Assembly (NCBI RefSeq): GCF_019550795.1
Contig: NZ_CP080545.1
Coordinates: 3,320,001-3,384,000, forward strand
Length of the DNA: 64,000 nucleotides
Reading direction: 5' to 3'
Source: Paenibacillus sp. sptzw28
GTDB lineage: Bacteria > Bacillota > Bacilli > Paenibacillales > Paenibacillaceae
The position numbers were made by a program, and so were the translations under genes. Under the pieces are notes generated by a model, which saw only the letters and a program-made list of their open reading frames with translations, was not told where the DNA came from and made no database searches. Positions 50,194-58,735 of this stretch are shown here, piece by piece. Positions within the stretch are counted from its first letter, which is position 1; every line of letters starts with the position of its first letter.

Positions 50194-52001
50194 CTGTTCT
50201 CACCATCTAACCATTGTTTTAGCCTGTCCTCCGTACCGATTATGGGAAGCAGAATCGACGCCTCGGTCCCCCCGCCGTCCCTTCCTGTTATTCGTAGTCC
50301 GTACTGCGGACCGCAGTACAATTGTATCCGGCCAAGCACGTTCCGAGTGCCGATCCCTTCGCCGTTGCCCATCTCCCATCCCTCAGGAAGCCCTTTGCCG
50401 TTATCAGAGAGCTTAATCTGCAGCACGGGCCGCTTTCCCTCAACCTGCCATTCTCGGATTTCCAGCCGAATCTTCAAGGCTACTGCCGCCCCATCGTCCC
50501 TCCGACCGTGAATAATGGCATTTTCGATCAACGGCTGCAAAATAATCTTCGGAATAAAGCAGCTCTTCACCTCAGGATCCACCTGCTCGGTATATTCCAG
50601 AGGGAACCCGACTCGCTCGCGCTGGATATCGACGTAGCATTGTGCGTGCTCGAGCTCATCGCGCAGGCGGATGAACATCTTGCCTCCGCTCAGCCCGATT
50701 CGCAGCATACGGCTCAGCTTCATAATCATGGAACTGATATCCTGCGCGTTATAATCAATCGCCCGCCAATGGATCATATCAAGCGTATTGTACAGAAAAT
50801 GGGGCTTGATCTGCGCTTCGAGCAGACTGGTCTGCGCTTCACGCTTCGCTTTGCTTTCCTTCCGGACGCTTTCCATCAGCTCTTTCAACCGCGAGACCAT
50901 GAGGTTAAATCCGTGTGAGAGCTGGGCGTATTCCTCCGTGAATGTTATGGTCACACTGGCACCGAAATCCCCCCGCTCCAGCCTCTTCATCTCCAAAATC
51001 ATACGGCGCAGCGGACGTATCATATTGCGGATGAAAAAGAAGGCCACACCCGCCGACAACAGCAGACTGACCGTTCCGATCCCAAGCACGTACCATTCCG
51101 CCTCGCGCATCCCGGAGAGCAGCGTGCCGGTCGGAATGATTTGTACAAGCCGCCACTCAACTGTGCTCGGTTTGGAGAACATCACGATGGACGTTCCGCT
51201 TCCCTGCTTGAGCAGTTCATAGCCGTCGCCTGATGTGAACGAGCGTTCCCGCAGCCATTTGGCGTCGACTGCCGATTCCGCCCCGGAATTTTCCGGCCCG
51301 TTCACCTTCAGGATGATTTTGCCAGCTGTATCCACGATCAGCGTTTGACCGTCAAGTACCATCGGAATATCGGCAAAGTTCCGAAGCACATCTTCGCGCG
51401 ATAGCCGTACCAGCAGGTACCCGATCGTCTTACCTTTGCTGCTGAAGATCCGCTGGACATAGCCGATCAGGGACTCCCCCGAATCGTTGTCCGGCAGCGA
51501 CACCCATACGGCATCTGCCTTTTCGATAGAGGCAAACCATTCTTTTCCGGCTATCAACTGCACGGGGAATACGGAATCCATCGAACTGTAGGGGACGCCG
51601 TTGAAGGCGTCGGAGTAAATTTCAATTGAGCTGATGCCTGAGCTGACGACCAGCATATGCTGCAGCTTTTCCGATATCTTCCGGCGGTTCAATACCATCT
51701 CGTATTTGCTGGCGGCCGGAGCTTCCAGCAAATCAGTGATGTTCTTGTCGCTCACAACGGAATAGGCGGTCCCGGTCACATACGGAATAAAATCAAACCC
51801 GCGCCTCGTGCTCTCATTGAGCAGTGCCAGACGGGCCCTGCTGATATCCGTGAACGTGACGGAAGAGAAGGACTGATAGGCAAGCCACACGATTCCGGCC
51901 AGAAACACCAGATTAAACGCGATAAAAACAGCCGCCATCAAGGTGGACAGCCTGCACCTTTGTAGAATCGCTTTACGGGTCACTGCTAACTTTTCGTTCA
52001 T
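50190..52001 (-). CDS. Sensor histidine kinase (YesM-like)
   Basis: A 603-residue kinase. Membrane segments lie at about 19-42 and 297-319 around a large extracytoplasmic dCache-like sensor. HAMP follows (RRMILEMKRLERGDFGASVT). The His_kinase domain has LEAQIKPHFLYNTLDMIHWR (phospho-His), and the ATPase domain has LIENAIIHG (N box), SDNGKGLPEG (G1) and GIGTRNVLGR (G2). It should phosphorylate the YesN-like regulator encoded just downstream. Typically such kinases sense extracellular sugar, often with the binding protein of the adjacent ABC transporter. Confidence 0.92.
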   Translation of the reverse strand: MNEKLAVTRKAILQRCRLSTLMAAVFIAFNLVFLAGIVWLAYQSFSSVTFTDISRARLALLNESTRRGFDFIPYVTGTAYSVVSDKNITDLLEAPAASKYEMVLNRRKISEKLQHMLVVSSGISSIEIYSDAFNGVPYSSMDSVFPVQLIAGKEWFASIEKADAVWVSLPDNDSGESLIGYVQRIFSSKGKTIGYLLVRLSREDVLRNFADIPMVLDGQTLIVDTAGKIILKVNGPENSGAESAVDAKWLRERSFTSGDGYELLKQGSGTSIVMFSKPSTVEWRLVQIIPTGTLLSGMREAEWYVLGIGTVSLLLSAGVAFFFIRNMIRPLRRMILEMKRLERGDFGASVTITFTEEYAQLSHGFNLMVSRLKELMESVRKESKAKREAQTSLLEAQIKPHFLYNTLDMIHWRAIDYNAQDISSMIMKLSRMLRIGLSGGKMFIRLRDELEHAQCYVDIQRERVGFPLEYTEQVDPEVKSCFIPKIILQPLIENAIIHGRRDDGAAVALKIRLEIREWQVEGKRPVLQIKLSDNGKGLPEGWEMGNGEGIGTRNVLGRIQLYCGPQYGLRITGRDGGGTEASILLPIIGTEDRLKQWLDGENR

Positions 52002-52040
52002 TCTGCGCTCATCCCATTTCGGCCGGTTCTTGTATCCAGC

Positions 52041-52883
52041 TTAGCCTTTAAGGCCGGACGTAGCAATCCCTTGTACGAAATACTTCTGGCACACGATAAA
52101 AATGATAAAGCATGGCAGCAGCGACAATACGGACATCGCGAACATCGGCCCCCAATCGGACTGCGAGCTCGAATCCAGAAACAGGCGAAGCCCGAGCGGC
52201 ACCGTATATTTCGTCGCATCGCTCAAATAGATAAGCTGGCTGAAAAAGTCGTCCCACGTCCATAGAAACGTGAAGATCGCAGTCGTTATAAGGGCTGGTA
52301 AGGCCAAAGGCATGATAAGCCGCCAATAAATCTGCAGCGGACCGCACCCGTCTATGGTGGCAGCTTCGTCCAGCTCTCTGGGCAGGCCCCTGATAAACTG
52401 AATGGTCAGGAAGATGAAGAACGCGTCGGTCCCCAGCCATTTCGGAACGATGAGCGGCGCGAGCGAGTTAACCCAGTCCAGCTTGTTAAACAGAATATAC
52501 TGCGGAATAAGGGTCACATGGTGCGGCAGCATAATCGTCGCCAGCATAATGCCGAAGCACAGCTTCTTGTACCGGAAGTTCAGCCTGGCGAACGCATAAG
52601 CGGCCATGGAGCAGGTCACCACATTCCCGGCTACCGCGCCCAGTGACAAAATCATGGAATTGAGCAGAAACTTTGAGAATGGGTTTCCCTGTACGCCGCG
52701 CCAGCCGTTGGCATAATTTTCCCAGTGCCACTGCTTCGGCCAGAACCACGTTTCCGAGAAAATCATATTCGCCGGCTTGAAGGAGCTCCCCAGCATCCAC
52801 AGCACGGGGTACAGCATGACGAACGCGACCGCAATGATGAGCAGATGTCTCACGATCGCCGGTCTTTCTGCGGAACGTATCAT
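52041..52883 (-). CDS. Sugar ABC transporter permease (MalG type)
   Basis: A 280-residue permease with six membrane segments. The coupling (EAA) motif reads GLPRELDEAATIDGCGPLQI, contacting the shared ATPase. The opening LLIIAVAFVMLYPVLWMLGS and the end YFVQGIATSGLKG are typical of MalG-like subunits of CUT1 transporters. The ATG at 52883 follows the stop of the partner gene by two bases; GGGGG lies 10 bases upstream. No ATPase gene is in the operon, so a shared MsmX-like ATPase elsewhere is likely. Confidence 0.9.
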   Translation of the reverse strand: MIRSAERPAIVRHLLIIAVAFVMLYPVLWMLGSSFKPANMIFSETWFWPKQWHWENYANGWRGVQGNPFSKFLLNSMILSLGAVAGNVVTCSMAAYAFARLNFRYKKLCFGIMLATIMLPHHVTLIPQYILFNKLDWVNSLAPLIVPKWLGTDAFFIFLTIQFIRGLPRELDEAATIDGCGPLQIYWRLIMPLALPALITTAIFTFLWTWDDFFSQLIYLSDATKYTVPLGLRLFLDSSSQSDWGPMFAMSVLSLLPCFIIFIVCQKYFVQGIATSGLKG

Positions 52884-52887
52884 TATT

Positions 52888-53772
52888 CTAATTCCCCCCG
52901 TCCTCGTAATGAACCCACATTCTCCCTGACCGGAATACCGCAAGTGTAAACAATCCGATTATCAGCACCAGCACCCAGGCCATAGCCGAAGCATAACCCA
53001 TCTGGAAGAAAGAGAAGCCCTTCTTGTACAGGTACAAGGAATACATGAGCGTCGAATTGATCGGTCCCCCCGTACCGTTGCTGATAATAAACGCCTGAGT
53101 GAACGATTGAAACGAGGTGATGATCTGCATGACCAGGTTAAAGAAAATGACCGGTGAAAGCACCGGCAGCGTGATGTTAAAGAATCGGCGGACCATTCCG
53201 GCCCCGTCAACGGATGAAGCCTCGTAATATTCCTGGGGAATCTGCTTCAAGCCGGCGAGAAAAATTATCATCGACGAACCGAACTGCCAGATGGACAGCA
53301 GTACGATGGAATAAAGCGCATACTTCGGATTCGATACCCAGTCTGGGGCATGAATGCCGATCATAAGCAGCAGTTGATTGAGCAAACCGTCTCCTCCAAG
53401 CATCTTGCGCCACAGCATCGCGATGGCGACGCTTCCGCCGAGCAGCGATGGAATATAGTAGATCGTTCGGTAAATACCGAGACCCTTGATGCCTTTATTG
53501 AGAAGCAGAGCAACGGCAAGCGCGAAAACAAGCTTGAGCGGGACAGACACGAACACGTATGTGAACGTGACCTTGAGCGAGGTGTAAAAGAGCTTATCTT
53601 CGGTTAGCATCGTCTTATAGTTGTCCAATCCGACCCAGGTAGGCGGTGCAAGTATGCTGTAATTTGTAAAAGAAAAATAAAGCGATGCCAGCATCGGGCC
53701 TAGAGTAAGCAGCAGAAGCCCTGCGAACCAGGGGGTGAGAAACAGCATCGCTGCGCCGTTATGTCGTTTCAT
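52888..53772 (-). CDS. Sugar ABC transporter permease (MalF type)
   Basis: A 294-residue permease with six membrane segments. It begins MKRHNGAAMLFLTPWFAGLL, and the EAA motif reads IPQEYYEASSVDGAGMVRRF. It forms the channel with the MalG-type subunit encoded just downstream. The ATG at 53772 has GGAGG 8 bases upstream; a start five codons earlier lacks spacing. It lies between the binding protein and the second permease in the usual CUT1 order. Confidence 0.9.
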   Translation of the reverse strand: MKRHNGAAMLFLTPWFAGLLLLTLGPMLASLYFSFTNYSILAPPTWVGLDNYKTMLTEDKLFYTSLKVTFTYVFVSVPLKLVFALAVALLLNKGIKGLGIYRTIYYIPSLLGGSVAIAMLWRKMLGGDGLLNQLLLMIGIHAPDWVSNPKYALYSIVLLSIWQFGSSMIIFLAGLKQIPQEYYEASSVDGAGMVRRFFNITLPVLSPVIFFNLVMQIITSFQSFTQAFIISNGTGGPINSTLMYSLYLYKKGFSFFQMGYASAMAWVLVLIIGLFTLAVFRSGRMWVHYEDGGN

Positions 53773-53849
53773 GGCGTTTCCCTCCATTCCAGCAGGAACG
53801 CGGCAGCCACGTTCGTCTTGAAGCTGCGTGGCCGCCGCCGGCTGCGTCT

Positions 53850-55193
53850 TTATTTGGACTTATTCAATATGTCGTTCGAATCTTGAATGAAACCTGGAAC
53901 GATTTGTTCCGCCGTGCTTTGGCCGAAAGCAATCTGCTCGCTGGCACTCTTGAAGTTTTTGTCGATTTCGGCATAGCCTTGCGGATAGGGCGGACTGATC
54001 GGACTGGAGTGCTTGGATACCGTGTCGATAAAGTCGTAAATCGTTCGCTCCGTCTTCGTAACCGTCTCTTTAAGCTGATCCCGGATATCCGAGTTGACCG
54101 GGATGCCGCGTTCAGAACCGAGAATTTTCGCGGCTTCGGGATCGTTGACCAGGAAGTCGATCAGCATCGCCACTTCCTTCGGATGAGCCGTCTTCGCGTA
54201 GCCGGAAATGAACATGGACGGCTTCAAATATTCGCCGATTTTCTTCTCGCCTGCCCCATGCGGAATGACCTGCATTTTGAGCTCGTCGCTCTGGTTTTTC
54301 ATCAGCTGCTGGAAAGCAACCACCTGGTTGGACCAAGCGAATTCCATCGCAGCCGTTCCGAGAGTAATCGGCCTCGTTTCCAAGGCGTTTGTCAATGATG
54401 CGGTAACCTCTGCAGGCGTAACCACTCCGGACTTGCGCAAATCACCCCAGTACTTGAACCATCCGAGGAAATCGTCCTTCGTCGCCCCGACCTGGCCATT
54501 GTTGAACAGGGCGCCTCCGTTCTGCCTGGCCCATATTTCAAACATGTTGGTGGTCCCGGATATGTCCGGCGAACCGTAATAGCCTTTACCTTTTGCTTTG
54601 GCAATCTTAGCCGAGATCTCCTTGAAATCGTCCCAAGTCCAGCTCTCCTTCGGCTCCTCGATGCCGAGCTCGCGGAATACGGCCGTGTTGTAGATGACGC
54701 CGGGAGCGTTCACCCCCAAAGTGATCGCATACAGCTTGCCGTCGATGGAACCGGCCTGCAGCATGCTCTTGTCGTGTTTATCCGTTTTTATTTCGCCGCT
54801 CTGCGAATATGGGGTTAAATCGAGCAGTGCGCCCCGCTTCGCGTAGTCCGCCAGAAAAGCGTAGTCCATCTGAATGAGATCGGGCGCGTTAGCACCCGCC
54901 ACCTGGGTCGACAATTTATCGAAATAGCCGTCCCAACCGGAATATTCGGGGTTGATCGTAATGTTTGGATGCTTCTCTTCGAACAGCTTGAGCGCTTTCA
55001 TGGTGAGATCATGCCGCGTTTGCGATCCCCACCAGGTCATGCGCAGCTCGATCTTCTGGCCATCGCCGGTCTTCGTTTCACCTGTTGATGATGCCCCCTG
55101 CGTTCCCTGACCGCCGTCCTTGCTGCCGGAAGCACACGCAGATAATGCAAGCATCAATGATAAACCCAGAAATGGAAGTACTTTTTTTCTCAT
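53850..55193 (-). CDS. Extracellular sugar-binding lipoprotein (CUT1 type)
   Basis: A 447-residue solute-binding lipoprotein. The signal ends in a lipobox (LALSACASG), followed by a Gly/Ser/Thr-rich linker and the substrate-binding fold (IELRMTWWGSQTRHDLTMKA, FEEKHPNITINPEYSGWDGY, DLIQMDYAFLADYAKRGALL). The ends (LGSERGIPVNSDI, VPGFIQDSNDILNKSK) are typical of family 1 binding proteins. It is first in the operon and feeds two permeases, and probably the kinase. A cre-like site with one mismatch lies about 27 bases upstream of the start. The sugar is unknown. Confidence 0.92.
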   Translation of the reverse strand: MRKKVLPFLGLSLMLALSACASGSKDGGQGTQGASSTGETKTGDGQKIELRMTWWGSQTRHDLTMKALKLFEEKHPNITINPEYSGWDGYFDKLSTQVAGANAPDLIQMDYAFLADYAKRGALLDLTPYSQSGEIKTDKHDKSMLQAGSIDGKLYAITLGVNAPGVIYNTAVFRELGIEEPKESWTWDDFKEISAKIAKAKGKGYYGSPDISGTTNMFEIWARQNGGALFNNGQVGATKDDFLGWFKYWGDLRKSGVVTPAEVTASLTNALETRPITLGTAAMEFAWSNQVVAFQQLMKNQSDELKMQVIPHGAGEKKIGEYLKPSMFISGYAKTAHPKEVAMLIDFLVNDPEAAKILGSERGIPVNSDIRDQLKETVTKTERTIYDFIDTVSKHSSPISPPYPQGYAEIDKNFKSASEQIAFGQSTAEQIVPGFIQDSNDILNKSK

Positions 55194-55219
55194 GAGGCCC
55201 CTCCTTGCCTTGCTGATTT

Positions 55220-55233
55220 TGTAAGTGCTTTCA
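55220..55233. promoter_or_regulatory. cre-like site before the sugar-uptake operon
   Basis: TGTAAGTGCTTTCA matches the cre consensus at 13 of 14 positions (C to T at position 7). It lies between the binding-protein start and the methyltransferase terminator. Confidence 0.5.
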
Positions 55234-55316
55234 TTTTATATTGTAGCTCTTTCGAATCATTCGGGAAATGAACAAAAGTAAGCAGAAGCTTCAGAAAAGT
55301 AATATTGGCAGAAAAA

Positions 55317-55341
55317 AGAAAAAGCTCGATCGGAGCTTTTT
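55317..55341 (-). terminator. Terminator after the methyltransferase gene
   Basis: Perfect stem AAAAAGCTC/GAGCTTTTT, loop GATCG; T runs on both strands. It lies 24 bases after the methyltransferase stop. Confidence 0.75.
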
Positions 55342-55364
55342 CGCTTAGTAAATCACTTCGTTTG

Positions 55365-56168
55365 TCAGCCTATTCGGCGGGCGACATGGAGAACAGCGCC
55401 CCAGTGGCGGCAAACCGACTTTTCCGGTCGTTTATTAAGGCAAACTCGGATCTCGCCAAAGAGCTTATCGCGTTTCCATGCCTCCATAAGTATGTGTCCG
55501 GAGAAGGTTTCGAGGAGTTTAATATACTCTTCGACATGATAAATACGCTCCCAATCGAAGTGTCGTATGTGAATAATCTCAAACAGGCCGCTTTTCTCAA
55601 TTTCATCTCTCTGCTCTTGCAGTTCATTTGGTCGCGTCCAATCGGTGTCTCCCGGTTTATCCTCTCCGATCTCCTTGTAGATGGGTTGAATTTCACGGAA
55701 GAATGGGTCTCCACCGTCTGGAAAAACGTGATCTGCGTTCCAAAATGCCAGGTGACCGCCGGGACGAAGGGCTTCCCATGCCTTGATGTACCGAACTTCA
55801 GGATCAACCCAGTTCCAAGCGGTTGCGGCGAATACCAAATCAAAACTTTTCCCCGCCTCAGGTTGCCAGTCCTCGAACCCCCCCGTGATAATGTCAGCGT
55901 CCATTCCGACAAGGTTTTGACGGGCGACTGCAGCAAGCTCAGCGCCAAGTTCAACGCACGTGATCGTAAATCCACGCTTGGCTAACGGGAGAGTGGCCTT
56001 TCCGGTAGCACAGCCAACTTCCAGCAAACGATCACCAGGATTCAAATTTGCCGCCCGGATCAAATCATCGAACAATTCTTCCGGGTAATCCGGACGAACC
56101 TGCTGATATAGGCTCGCGGCTTGTTCAAATGAGCTTCGCAATATTTTATAATCGCTCTTCGAGTTCAT
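55365..56168 (-). CDS. Class I SAM-dependent methyltransferase
   Basis: A 267-residue methyltransferase. The SAM motif I reads RLLEVGCATGKATLPLAKRG, motif II GFTITCVELGAELAAVARQN, and the post-motif region DLVFAATAWNWVDPEVRYIK. The N-terminus FEQAASLYQQVRPDYPEELF is typical of the Methyltransf_11/25 group acting on small molecules. AAGGAGG lies 7 bases before the ATG. The substrate is unknown. Single gene with its own terminator. Confidence 0.88.
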   Translation of the reverse strand: MNSKSDYKILRSSFEQAASLYQQVRPDYPEELFDDLIRAANLNPGDRLLEVGCATGKATLPLAKRGFTITCVELGAELAAVARQNLVGMDADIITGGFEDWQPEAGKSFDLVFAATAWNWVDPEVRYIKAWEALRPGGHLAFWNADHVFPDGGDPFFREIQPIYKEIGEDKPGDTDWTRPNELQEQRDEIEKSGLFEIIHIRHFDWERIYHVEEYIKLLETFSGHILMEAWKRDKLFGEIRVCLNKRPEKSVCRHWGAVLHVARRIG

Positions 56169-56215
56169 AATTTGCCCTCCTTATACGTGGCTCTACCGCT
56201 CTGCTTTACTATGGT

Positions 56216-57103
56216 TTACTCTTCCTCTTTGGAAATCGCCCCAAAATATTCTACAACTACCTCGCGGAATTCCATAGCAGCTCGCGAAATGTACCGGCTC
56301 CTATGCCATAGTAAAGCGATCTCCCGTATTAATTCGTGATTCTCTACTTGGAGATATTTGATATGCTGCCGTGAATCCCTTGCCGTGCTTGGTATGAAGG
56401 CTATTCCAATCTCAGCTTCTACAAGAGCACTTAGCCTTGCAGGCTCATCACCCTCATACACATACCTAGGTGCAAATCCAGCCGAATGGCATAAAGAGTC
56501 AACGAAATCGCGAGCACCATAGCCATTCTTTACACCGACAAACGATTCATCCCGTAATTCTGTCAAGGATACGCTGCTTCGGTCTGCCAGCCGATGCGCC
56601 TTTGGCACAGCCACAACGATTGGGTCGATGAATACGATTTGACATTCAATGTCATCCCCTTCAATAGGAGGTGATGACAAGCAGAAATCGACCTCTCCTC
56701 TATGAAGAAGCGTAACCATTTCCGGCATGGTCAGCATTTGCACATGAAACTGGATATATGGCCGCTTTTTTCGAAACTCGCGAAGAATATTTGGTAACGT
56801 ACTTGCGGTGTTCACCGCCAAGTTGAGTGTGCCATGCTCCGGGCTGGATAAATCGCTAATCTCCTGCTTCCCCTGTTCCAACTCGAACAAAGCCTTTTCC
56901 GCACGGCGAAGGAATCTGCTTCCGTACTCATTCAATCGCAGCTTTCTCCCTATTCGATCGAATAGAGGAACCCCTAAATCTTCTTCCAACCGTTGAATCG
57001 TTCTGCTTAACGACGATTGAGTAACGTGCAGACTTCGTGCAGCTTCGGTCACATGCTCCAGACGAGCTACCGCAAGAAAATATTGCAGTTGAAGAAGTTC
57101 CAT
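56216..57103 (-). CDS. LysR-family transcriptional regulator
   Basis: A 295-residue regulator with the N-terminal HTH (LQYFLAVARLEHVTEAARSL, QSSLSRTIQRLEEDLGVPLF) and a complete substrate-binding domain (LNLAVNTASTLPNILREFRK). It is divergent from an MFS transporter gene 110 bases away, the standard arrangement in which LysR controls the neighbour. A TATAAT box (57137-57142 complement) lies 33 bases upstream of its start. Confidence 0.9.
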   Translation of the reverse strand: MELLQLQYFLAVARLEHVTEAARSLHVTQSSLSRTIQRLEEDLGVPLFDRIGRKLRLNEYGSRFLRRAEKALFELEQGKQEISDLSSPEHGTLNLAVNTASTLPNILREFRKKRPYIQFHVQMLTMPEMVTLLHRGEVDFCLSSPPIEGDDIECQIVFIDPIVVAVPKAHRLADRSSVSLTELRDESFVGVKNGYGARDFVDSLCHSAGFAPRYVYEGDEPARLSALVEAEIGIAFIPSTARDSRQHIKYLQVENHELIREIALLWHRSRYISRAAMEFREVVVEYFGAISKEEE

Positions 57104-57213
57104 TTTGCACCCCCCTCATTCCCTCAAATCAATGAAATTATAACACAAAATGCGTTTGAATAAATAATCGTTTTCAAGTACGATGACATTAATACGCTTT
57201 GGGGGGACTAAAA

Positions 57214-58605
57214 ATGAGTGTGCGCAGCTGGTGGTTGATGATTTCCGTTGGCCTTGGGATACTGTTGAACCCGTTAAATTCTTCTATGATTTCCGTTGCT
57301 ATTCCAAGGCTGCAAAATGTATTCCAACTTGACTTTACAGTTGTTTCTTGGATTATTTTTTCTTTCTATATTGCAAGCAGCGTCGCTCAACCCGTGATGG
57401 GACGGGCCAGCGATTTATTTGGCCGCAGGAGGATATTTCTTACCGGTCTTGTTGTAGCCTTCGTTGCATCATTATTAGCTCCATTATCGCCAAACTTTGC
57501 CTGGCTCATCGTGCTTCGCATTGTACAATCAATCGGAACGAGCATGATGGTTGCGGTTGGAATGGCCATTGTGCGAATTCATATTACGGAGAAACAAGCG
57601 ACTGCGCTGTCTGTTTTGTCTATATTCCTATCCGGAGCGGCAGCAATTGGCCCTTTTATCGGCGGGGTCTTGATTCACTGGTGGGGCTGGCCATCCATGT
57701 TTTTTGTCAACATTCCGTTCGTATTGGCAAGCTTTCTATTAGCCTGGAGGAATATCCCTAAGGACGAACCAGCGACTTTCGTCGCACAGAAAAAGTCCTT
57801 TCGTGAGTGGTTTGTTTTGATTGATGCGTCAGGAATCCTTCTCTTCACACTCGGTCTTGTTGCCCTGCTCGTTGGGTTACTATCGGCAAAATCATCCGGG
57901 CATGTCATCATCGGACTGATAGGCGTCATTCTACTCGCGGCTTTCACAGCGCATGAGTTAAAAGCGGCGTCTCCCTTTATTCCTTTGCGCACATTCGCCG
58001 AAAATCCTGCGATGACTTGGGTCAATGTCGAATTCATACTCGTTAACGTACTTTTTTACTCGCTCTTTTTCGGGCTTCCGTCGTATTTGCAAATTGTACG
58101 CCATGTCAACGAATTCGATACAGGAATTCTCATGCTAAGCCTCGGCTTCTGCTCACTCGTTGTTTCTCCAATAGCAGGACGGTGGATAGATAAATCGGGA
58201 CCAAGGCCGGCATTGCTGGTATCAGGAATACTGATGACGCTCGGGTCTGTATGGATCGTGACATTGAATCAATCTTCACCGGTGATCAGTGTGTGTCTGG
58301 CTTTAGCAGCATTCGGTATAAGCAGTGGGCTCAACAATGTCGGGATGCAAGCGGCCCTGTTCAAAAGTTCTCCAAAAGAAATGATCGGTATTGCATCCGG
58401 GTTATTTAACACATCAAGATACCTGGGAACCATTCTCTCTTCATTGTTGATAGGCATCGTGATGGGAGGTAGCTTCAGCTTCGGGGGATTTCGAGTGCTT
58501 GGGATGATCCTCTTAGTAATTGCTTTGTCCTTGGTATTCATGAGTTGGCGGCGCCGGGAGTCACTGCAATTGGAAGAGTCGCAGGTTCACCAAGTTAAAA
58601 TGTGA
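57214..58605 (+). CDS. MFS drug-efflux transporter (DHA2/EmrB-QacA type)
   Basis: A 463-residue transporter with about 14 membrane helices. It has the DHA2 hallmarks NPLNSSMISVAIPRLQNVFQ (motif D1-like), QPVMGRASDLFGRRRIFLTG (motif A) and AAAIGPFIGGVLIHWWGWPS (motif C), plus a second half FLSLGFCSLVVSPIAGRWID. It likely exports drugs using the proton gradient. The ATG at 57214 has GGGGGG about 8 bases upstream. Divergent from lysR; a terminator follows. Confidence 0.9.
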   Translation: MSVRSWWLMISVGLGILLNPLNSSMISVAIPRLQNVFQLDFTVVSWIIFSFYIASSVAQPVMGRASDLFGRRRIFLTGLVVAFVASLLAPLSPNFAWLIVLRIVQSIGTSMMVAVGMAIVRIHITEKQATALSVLSIFLSGAAAIGPFIGGVLIHWWGWPSMFFVNIPFVLASFLLAWRNIPKDEPATFVAQKKSFREWFVLIDASGILLFTLGLVALLVGLLSAKSSGHVIIGLIGVILLAAFTAHELKAASPFIPLRTFAENPAMTWVNVEFILVNVLFYSLFFGLPSYLQIVRHVNEFDTGILMLSLGFCSLVVSPIAGRWIDKSGPRPALLVSGILMTLGSVWIVTLNQSSPVISVCLALAAFGISSGLNNVGMQAALFKSSPKEMIGIASGLFNTSRYLGTILSSLLIGIVMGGSFSFGGFRVLGMILLVIALSLVFMSWRRRESLQLEESQVHQVKM

Positions 58606-58653
58606 TGAATATGGCGACGGAGGGAATTACTTCAAGGGTATGAGATAATAAAC

Positions 58654-58681
58654 AGAAAAGCCGCTGTTCAGCAGCTTTTCT
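58654..58681. terminator. Terminator between MFS and levansucrase genes
   Basis: AGAAAAGC-GCTG pairs with CAGC-GCTTTTCT with one bulge each side; it lies after the MFS gene (plus) and the levansucrase gene (minus), and T runs exist on both strands. Confidence 0.65.
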
Positions 58682-58735
58682 GCGAAAATGTTCTTGCCAA
58701 ATTGACAACTTATAATGAATAAGGGCAGATCCGTT

